Assembly (NCBI RefSeq): GCF_003333325.1
Contig: NZ_QOLC01000067.1
Location: 1-10,462, forward strand
Length of the DNA stretch: 10,462 bases
DNA from: Candidatus Ulvibacter alkanivorans
GTDB lineage: Bacteria > Bacteroidota > Bacteroidia > Flavobacteriales > Flavobacteriaceae
Direction of reading: 5' to 3'
The translations under genes and the position numbers were made by a program. The notes under the pieces were generated by a model. That model searched no databases, was not told the origin of the DNA, and saw nothing but the letters and a program-made list of their open reading frames with translations. Positions within the stretch are counted from its first letter, which is position 1, and every line of letters starts with the position of its first letter. Shown here one piece after another: positions 5,800 to 10,462 of the stretch.

Positions 5800-6534
5800 A
5801 TGAAAAATATCATACTTCTATCTTTGCTTTTTTTACTCGTTGGCTGTAGAAATTATTTTTTTAACAAATGGCTCGATCGATATGGTGCATATGATAATGA
5901 AATTCAATTATCAAAATACACCAATGACACGAAAGATGTTGTCTTTATTCCCATGATACATCTTGCGATACCCGATAAGTACGAAGCGGTTCGTATGAAA
6001 GTGGACTCATTAGGTAAAGAAGGATATTATTTTTATTGGGAAAAAGTCAAGTCCGTTTCAGATAATGATACCATATTACGAAAATTTCGAAAGATTCTAA
6101 ATTTTCCGTTGGCAAGTAACGGATATAGTGAAGTATTTTCGGCCAGTATTATGGATAAATACAACTTGAAATTTAAAAAAAATGTGATCGATCAACCACC
6201 ATATGAAGAACTTGGCCTAGATTCATTGAACAGTGAAAATGTAGACAGCAATATAACAGACATGGTGAATTTCTATGAAAATGAGTTTGGTAAGATCGAA
6301 TTAGAACCCTGTGATTTCGAAACCAAAGTTACAGAGAGCAGTCCATGCGAGAATGAAAATTGGGATCGAGAAAAAAAAGACTCGGTAATAATTGACTACC
6401 GTAACAGCGTAGTCATTGAGAATTTGACAAAAGAATCTAAAAATAAAATAGCAATTGTTTATGGAAGCGATCACATAAAAGGCATGGCTGCCTTGCTCTT
6501 AGAGCAAGGTTACCGATTACAAGATGAAAATTAG
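5800..6534 (+). CDS. Lipoprotein resembling the TraB/Tiki (GX2H) superfamily
   Basis: From the ATG at 5800 the 244-residue product has a lipoprotein signal (MKNIILLSLLFLLVGC, Cys16). An early segment VVFIPMIHLAIPDKYEAV (His54) followed by GYYFYWEKV (Glu81), and a late segment IAIVYGSDHIKGM (His225) followed by LLLEQGYRL, recall the paired His motifs and strand order of the TraB/PrgY/GumN/Tiki superfamily, some members of which are metalloproteases. Arg201-Asn202 lies in the usual place between them. The first motif lacks the expected Gly and the middle region is very divergent and acidic, so the assignment rests on motif resemblance. An in-frame ATG at 5779 would add seven residues but lies in a hairpin. 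It is the second gene of the exported-protein cluster, 27 bp before the third. Confidence 0.7.
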   Translation: MKNIILLSLLFLLVGCRNYFFNKWLDRYGAYDNEIQLSKYTNDTKDVVFIPMIHLAIPDKYEAVRMKVDSLGKEGYYFYWEKVKSVSDNDTILRKFRKILNFPLASNGYSEVFSASIMDKYNLKFKKNVIDQPPYEELGLDSLNSENVDSNITDMVNFYENEFGKIELEPCDFETKVTESSPCENENWDREKKDSVIIDYRNSVVIENLTKESKNKIAIVYGSDHIKGMAALLLEQGYRLQDEN

Positions 6535-6561
6535 ATCAATTTAAATTATTTAGACAAAACC

Positions 6562-6999
6562 ATGAAAGTAAGCATTATCATACTTTTCTTAATTCAGCTA
6601 CCTTTAAGTCTCTTAGCTCAAGATTCGATATTGACTGTTGGGAGAGGCACTAATTGTTTCGGGCGTGGCGCTTGCTCATTAACGTCCGTACAAAACAGAG
6701 AAAGTAATGCGATTAATGCCTCCTTTATTTATACTGCAGATGGGAAGACATTACTTCGCGTCTACCGCAATAAACTTAGTAAGGACGATGAAATAAAGTT
6801 ACTGGGTGCTGCTATAACAGCGCGTAACAAGAACACCCTTACGTTCTTGATGGAAGAACCCTTATCTCTTTCACAAGAAGTAACCGAACTGACCTCCCGA
6901 ATTAAATCAAAACAACTGCAGGAACTAGCCGTGGGCACCTACACCACAACTATTTCAGATCTATTTATTGATATTGAGATTGTTCCTACGGAAAACTAA
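6562..6999 (+). CDS. Small secreted protein with Cys-x5-Cys GRG motif, function unknown
   Basis: The 145-residue product has a signal peptide (1-20, ending SLLAQ). The mature N-terminus holds the motif VGRGTNCFGRGACSL, with Cys32 and Cys38 set between two GRG triplets, which in the periplasm could form a small disulfide loop or bind a ligand. The remainder is a mix of predicted strands and helices with no other cysteine, closing with YTTTISDLFIDIEIVP. I do not recognise a named family. The gene sits 27 bp after the TraB-like lipoprotein gene and its stop is only 4 bp before the next start, so it is probably cotranscribed with both. Confidence 0.75.
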   Translation: MKVSIIILFLIQLPLSLLAQDSILTVGRGTNCFGRGACSLTSVQNRESNAINASFIYTADGKTLLRVYRNKLSKDDEIKLLGAAITARNKNTLTFLMEEPLSLSQEVTELTSRIKSKQLQELAVGTYTTTISDLFIDIEIVPTEN

Positions 7000-7003
7000 A
7001 ATA

Positions 7004-8170
7004 ATGAAGATCAAGATTATTTATATTGCTTTATGCTTCAGCCTAAACAGTGCTGCATTTGCGGCTATTGCTGAAAGTAAAACCATAGATAAGCAAATCG
7101 AACTGGTTTTTGCCAGTTTATCTATTGAAATTAAAGAAACTAAAGCTCATTATAAATTATTAAAAGATCCACTTCAAGCCAATTTAAGAGCAGTTAATCG
7201 TGCATTAGCAACAGCAGTTGCGGTTGATCTACAAGTATCACTACTTCTAAAAAAAGACCATCTTAAAGACACCTTGACAAAAATATCGGCTAAAGAATCT
7301 GCCGACATCAGTAAAATTCGCTATTTAAAGGGGTTGCAAATTATTAAACTTCTCTATGAAAAAACACTGTCGTTAGATCACCACTTCGCATCAGTAAGTA
7401 CTTTCAGGGATATTAATTCGATGTCTAACCCGAACAATTACCCGGAGTTTACTGCAGTAAAAGAAGTATTATCTAATTCAAAGAACCGAAAAACCGGATT
7501 TGACCTCTCCTCTATCTTGGGAACTAATATTTACACTTCGGTATTTCATTCATTTATTTCCTTATTCACAAATGAATCCACTTCAAGAAATGAAAAAGAG
7601 GCAAAACTTCAAGAAGTAGAATGCATCTTGGATTTTACACTGCGTATGCATGGAGATCTAAACACCATCTATTTTGAGACGGTTTTTCTTCAGAAAAGCA
7701 ACGAAACAGTTATCCTAAACTTAGAACAATTGTTCGAAGATTACACAAAACCGATTCAATACACTACATCCCTAGAAATATGTAGAAATAACGACGACTG
7801 GGACTCGGTGAGGAATAATTTAAATAAATATCTCGATCAGCTTACCACAATTATTGAAAACGATGAAGACCCAGATGCTGCGTTGAAAATGCAAATCAAT
7901 TTGGAGTTTCCTATCGATCGCCTTTTACAATTTATTACACAGTACAATGCATTTATCGATCAAGGTGGTAAATTCTATGAAAAGTTTGAGATAATGCTCA
8001 ATAGCTATGAAAACGAACAAGCCTGTACTGATAAGATCCCTGAAGAATACAGGACCTTAAAACAAGGAATTCAAATTGCGATTGAAAAATTTCACACGGC
8101 CTATAAACCGGTCGAGATCAATGGTAGCAAGATGAAGGAGATATTGTACGGAATCAACGAATACGACTAA
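7004..8170 (+). CDS. Large helical exported protein, function unknown
   Basis: From the ATG at 7004 the 388-residue product has a signal peptide (1-20, MKIKIIYIAL...AAFA). The mature part is almost wholly helical with heptad-like stretches (about 25-135, 195-250 and 345-385), no transmembrane segment and only three further Cys (207, 260, 341). A region around ECILDFTLRMHGDLNTIYFE and LEICRNNDDWDSV looks like a conserved core, but I know no named family. A start at 6968 would overlap the preceding gene by 32 nt and put 12 charged residues before the signal peptide, so 7004 is preferred. It follows the GRG protein gene by four bases and ends eight bases from the convergent proline dehydrogenase stop, with only a 4-bp stem between (8170-8180). 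Confidence 0.8.
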   Translation: MKIKIIYIALCFSLNSAAFAAIAESKTIDKQIELVFASLSIEIKETKAHYKLLKDPLQANLRAVNRALATAVAVDLQVSLLLKKDHLKDTLTKISAKESADISKIRYLKGLQIIKLLYEKTLSLDHHFASVSTFRDINSMSNPNNYPEFTAVKEVLSNSKNRKTGFDLSSILGTNIYTSVFHSFISLFTNESTSRNEKEAKLQEVECILDFTLRMHGDLNTIYFETVFLQKSNETVILNLEQLFEDYTKPIQYTTSLEICRNNDDWDSVRNNLNKYLDQLTTIIENDEDPDAALKMQINLEFPIDRLLQFITQYNAFIDQGGKFYEKFEIMLNSYENEQACTDKIPEEYRTLKQGIQIAIEKFHTAYKPVEINGSKMKEILYGINEYD

Positions 8171-8178
8171 GGTCGCAC

Positions 8179-9351
8179 CTATAAGCCCCTCCTATTCTTC
8201 TCCTTTTTAAGCAATGTTAGCTCCCTGCTTGTTTGTCCGGCGACCGAAGTGTTCTCCTCCGCTCGTCGGATCAAATAAGGCATCACGTCCTTTACCGGAC
8301 CAAACGGAATATACTTTGCTACATTATAACCTTCCGAAGCAATATTAAAACTTATATGATCGCTCATCCCGTACAATTGCCCAAACCATACGCGTGTGTC
8401 ATCTTTTGCAATGTCTCGCTGCTCCATATATTCCATTGCCAAATAACTACTCGCTTCATTGTGTGTTCCAAGAAACAGTGAAATATCATCTAGGTTATCG
8501 AGAATATATTCCATAACAGCATTGAAATTCGCATCGGTTGCTTGCTTACTTTCGCATATAGGTGTTGGATATTCTCGCTCTAAAGCACGCTCATTTTCCT
8601 TCTCCATATAAGCACCTCTAACCACTTTAAATCCAAGCTTATACCCCTTTTCACGTGCGCGCTTATGAATGTCTTTTAAGTAATCCAACCGGTCCCACCG
8701 ATAACACTGCAACGTATTAAATACGATCGGTTTTTCTGTGTTATAGGTCTCCATCATCTGTTCACATAACGTATCTGCAGCATCTTGCATCCACGATTCC
8801 TCTCCGTCGATCAACAATGCAATGTCACTTTCTTTTGCAACCTTACAAACCCTATGATACCGAGCTTCAATTCGCTCCCATTCTTCCTGTTCAGTTTTCG
8901 ATAACACTTTGTTCTCAGTGCGTTTTTGCCAAACAGCAAACCGTCCAAACCCGGTAGGTTTAAAGACCGAAAAAGGCATTGCGGTTTTGTTTTTAGCAAA
9001 TTCGGTTAGCTCGATGACCTTTTCCATGGTCGCATCAAATTGGGCTTGAGTTTCCTTCCCTTCTACCGAATAATCTAACACCGAATGAATCCCGGCCTCA
9101 TATAAGGCGTCCACGGTATCCATACAATCTTTTTCATTCACACCCCCACAAAAATGATCGAATACAGTAGAGCGAATTAACCCCTCTACCGGTAAGTGTA
9201 AGTTCAATGCGAATTTCGTGGCCGCAGTGCCAATTCGCACCAAGGGTTCGTTGGCTATCATTTTAAAAAGGAAGTACGCGCGTTCTAACTCCGAGTCACT
9301 TTTTAGCTTAAATGCGGTTTCCGTGTTATCAAAAAGCGAATTTGATATCAT
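8179..9351 (-). CDS. Proline dehydrogenase (FAD-dependent, monofunctional)
   Basis: This enzyme oxidises L-proline to 1-pyrroline-5-carboxylate on FAD, passing electrons to the quinone pool, the first step of proline catabolism to glutamate. The 390-residue product carries the family signatures: DYSVEG (93-98), FKPTGFGR (Lys131), LIDGEESWMQDAAD (180-193), FNTLQCYRWDR (211-221), GFKVVRGAYMEKE (Arg245), SKQATDANFN, LGTHNEAS (His297), FGQLYGMSDH, and the substrate-binding IRRAEENTSV (Arg362, Arg363). It is a standalone PRODH domain without the P5C dehydrogenase half seen in PutA, as is usual in flavobacteria, and looks complete. It is divergent from aroB across a 65-bp spacer and convergent with the exported-protein gene to its left. 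Confidence 0.95.
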   Translation of the reverse strand: MISNSLFDNTETAFKLKSDSELERAYFLFKMIANEPLVRIGTAATKFALNLHLPVEGLIRSTVFDHFCGGVNEKDCMDTVDALYEAGIHSVLDYSVEGKETQAQFDATMEKVIELTEFAKNKTAMPFSVFKPTGFGRFAVWQKRTENKVLSKTEQEEWERIEARYHRVCKVAKESDIALLIDGEESWMQDAADTLCEQMMETYNTEKPIVFNTLQCYRWDRLDYLKDIHKRAREKGYKLGFKVVRGAYMEKENERALEREYPTPICESKQATDANFNAVMEYILDNLDDISLFLGTHNEASSYLAMEYMEQRDIAKDDTRVWFGQLYGMSDHISFNIASEGYNVAKYIPFGPVKDVMPYLIRRAEENTSVAGQTSRELTLLKKEKNRRGL

Positions 9352-9370
9352 AAATCAAAAATAAAGTTCA

Positions 9371-9388
9371 CAAATATAGTTAGATTTG
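9371..9388. promoter_or_regulatory. Back-to-back -7 elements of a divergent promoter
   Basis: Bases 9371-9378 read TATATTTG on the minus strand and bases 9381-9388 read TAGATTTG on the plus strand; both match TAnnTTTG exactly, two bases apart, forming a near-palindrome. They lie 19 nt from the proline dehydrogenase start and 28 nt from the aroB start. Neither has a convincing -33 TTTG at 19-21 nt. A small palindrome GTTC-A-GAAC sits at 9395-9403. Confidence 0.45.
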
Positions 9389-9416
9389 ACCTCTGTTCAG
9401 AACAAAAATGTAGCTA

Positions 9417-10462
9417 ATGAAATCCATTGTTAAAGAAAATGGTTTGGTTTATTGCAACGAAGGTGCTGTCGATGCTTTTCACAAAGTGCTTAAGCAACTG
9501 CAACCTTCTAAGGTCTTTATACTTACCGACACCAACACTCGCAATTTTTGTCTTCAACCATTTTTAAATGACTTCGGAAACGATTTAGATCCAACAATAC
9601 TGGAGATCCCTGCGGGCGAAATTCACAAAACAATTAATACCTGTCTTACTGTTTGGGAACAACTTTCTGAAAAAGGTGCCGACCGCAATAGCCTTCTTAT
9701 TAATCTAGGCGGTGGCGTGGTAACCGATCTTGGTGGCTTTGTTGCCAGCACTTTTAAACGAGGTATCTCATTTATAAATATACCCACTTCCCTACTCGCC
9801 ATGGTCGATGCATCAGTGGGAGGGAAAAACGGTGTCGATCTGGGCATGATTAAGAACCAGATTGGAGTGATTAGAAATCCGGAACTGGTGGTGATACAAA
9901 CTACTTTTCTTAACACCTTGCCTAAGAACGAAGTGCTTTCTGGTTTTGCCGAGATGTTAAAGCACGGATTAATTGCTTCGGAAGGTTACTGGAATAAATT
10001 ACAAGCATTCGATCTAAACTTGGCTTCCGAAGCTGAAGACCTTATATGGGAATCGGTACTTATTAAGAATAATGTCGTTTCTACCGATCCGTTAGAAAAA
10101 GGACTTCGGAAAACACTTAACTATGGTCATACCTTAGGCCATGCTATAGAGTCGTATTGTTTGGCTTCTGAAGAAAAAATAACTTTATTACACGGTGAGG
10201 CCATTGCTATAGGAATGGTCTTAGCTACTTACTTTTCAACCGAACTACTAGATTTTCCGAAGCAAAAATTAACGCAAATTACCAAGACGCTAATCGAACT
10301 GTATGGAAAGCACGACTTTTTAAGAAAAGACATCAATGCCATAATCGATTTGTTGATTTACGACAAGAAGAATACCAACGGGAAAGTCTTGTTTGTACTG
10401 CTCAATGATTTTGGTTCGCACAAGATAAATTGCGAAGTCCCGAATACATTGATATACAAGGC
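9417..10462 (+). CDS. aroB: 3-dehydroquinate synthase, 3' end beyond window
   Basis: AroB converts DAHP to 3-dehydroquinate, the second step of the shikimate pathway, using NAD+ and a divalent metal in the cytoplasm. The open frame from the ATG at 9417 runs 348 codons to the window edge without a stop; the family is about 350-370 residues, so little is missing. Signatures are NLGGGVVTDLGGFVA (96-110, NAD-binding glycine-rich loop), FKRG, PTSLLAMVDASVGGKNGV (Lys137), SGFAEMLKHG (Glu179), LNYGHTLGHAIE (His238, His242) and LHGEAIAIGM (His259). Glu179, His238 and His259 fit the metal ligands known from fungal and bacterial structures. The frame is not interrupted. Divergent from proline dehydrogenase, with a -7 element in the shared spacer. 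Confidence 0.95.
   Translation, partial: MKSIVKENGLVYCNEGAVDAFHKVLKQLQPSKVFILTDTNTRNFCLQPFLNDFGNDLDPTILEIPAGEIHKTINTCLTVWEQLSEKGADRNSLLINLGGGVVTDLGGFVASTFKRGISFINIPTSLLAMVDASVGGKNGVDLGMIKNQIGVIRNPELVVIQTTFLNTLPKNEVLSGFAEMLKHGLIASEGYWNKLQAFDLNLASEAEDLIWESVLIKNNVVSTDPLEKGLRKTLNYGHTLGHAIESYCLASEEKITLLHGEAIAIGMVLATYFSTELLDFPKQKLTQITKTLIELYGKHDFLRKDINAIIDLLIYDKKNTNGKVLFVLLNDFGSHKINCEVPNTLIYK

Noticed and set aside
8170..8180. A terminator between the convergent exported-protein and proline dehydrogenase genes
   Set aside because: Only a 4-bp stem (AGGT/ACCT) with a 3-nt loop and no T-run on either strand.
8233..8481. Open frames in other frames and strands inside proline dehydrogenase (also 8811-8999), aroB (9623-9916), tsaE (189-458) and the regulator gene (2897-3199)
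   Set aside because: All are antisense or out-of-frame shadows of strong protein-coding genes, with Cys/Phe/Ser-rich or otherwise atypical composition.

Overview
The window looks like chromosomal DNA from a marine-type member of the Flavobacteriaceae (Bacteroidota). The support is AT-rich DNA, starts without Shine-Dalgarno sequences but with A-rich leaders, several exact matches to the Bacteroidota -7 promoter element TAnnTTTG, and gene families typical of that group: a tsaE/ald neighbourhood, a TPR-plus-AraC membrane regulator, and proline dehydrogenase divergent from aroB. I cannot name the species. No mobile element, tRNA, rRNA or CRISPR array was seen.

Left part (1-2877, all + strand): tsaE (tRNA t6A modification ATPase), then a tiny 46-residue lipoprotein gene whose 3' end overlaps by 59 nt the start of a four-helix membrane protein gene. 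These are followed by an alanine dehydrogenase-family gene that carries Gln where the catalytic His is expected, and a small membrane-anchored protein two bases downstream. These genes are closely packed, with candidate promoters before tsaE, the lipoprotein and ald.

Middle (2874-5161): a large minus-strand gene encodes an exported-N-terminus, TPR-rich, single-helix membrane regulator with a C-terminal AraC-type DNA-binding domain. It converges on the previous gene so tightly that both stop codons share the bases TTAA. Upstream of it lie 557 bp without a gene. This stretch holds a palindrome on a candidate promoter, a set of interleaved inverted repeats that could form a pseudoknot or a switch, and a terminator-like hairpin.

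Right-centre (5162-8170, + strand): four consecutive genes all encode exported proteins of unknown function: a small protein ending in a hydrophobic tail, a lipoprotein resembling the TraB/Tiki (GX2H) superfamily, a small secreted protein with a Cys-x5-Cys GRG motif, and a 388-residue helical periplasmic protein. Spacing suggests an operon; a 13-bp hairpin after the first gene may set the ratio of products. This is the part most likely to be an undescribed system, perhaps controlled by the neighbouring regulator, but no function can be read from the sequence.

Right end (8179-10462): proline dehydrogenase (minus strand) and aroB (+ strand, cut by the window edge) diverge from a 65-bp spacer with two back-to-back -7 elements.
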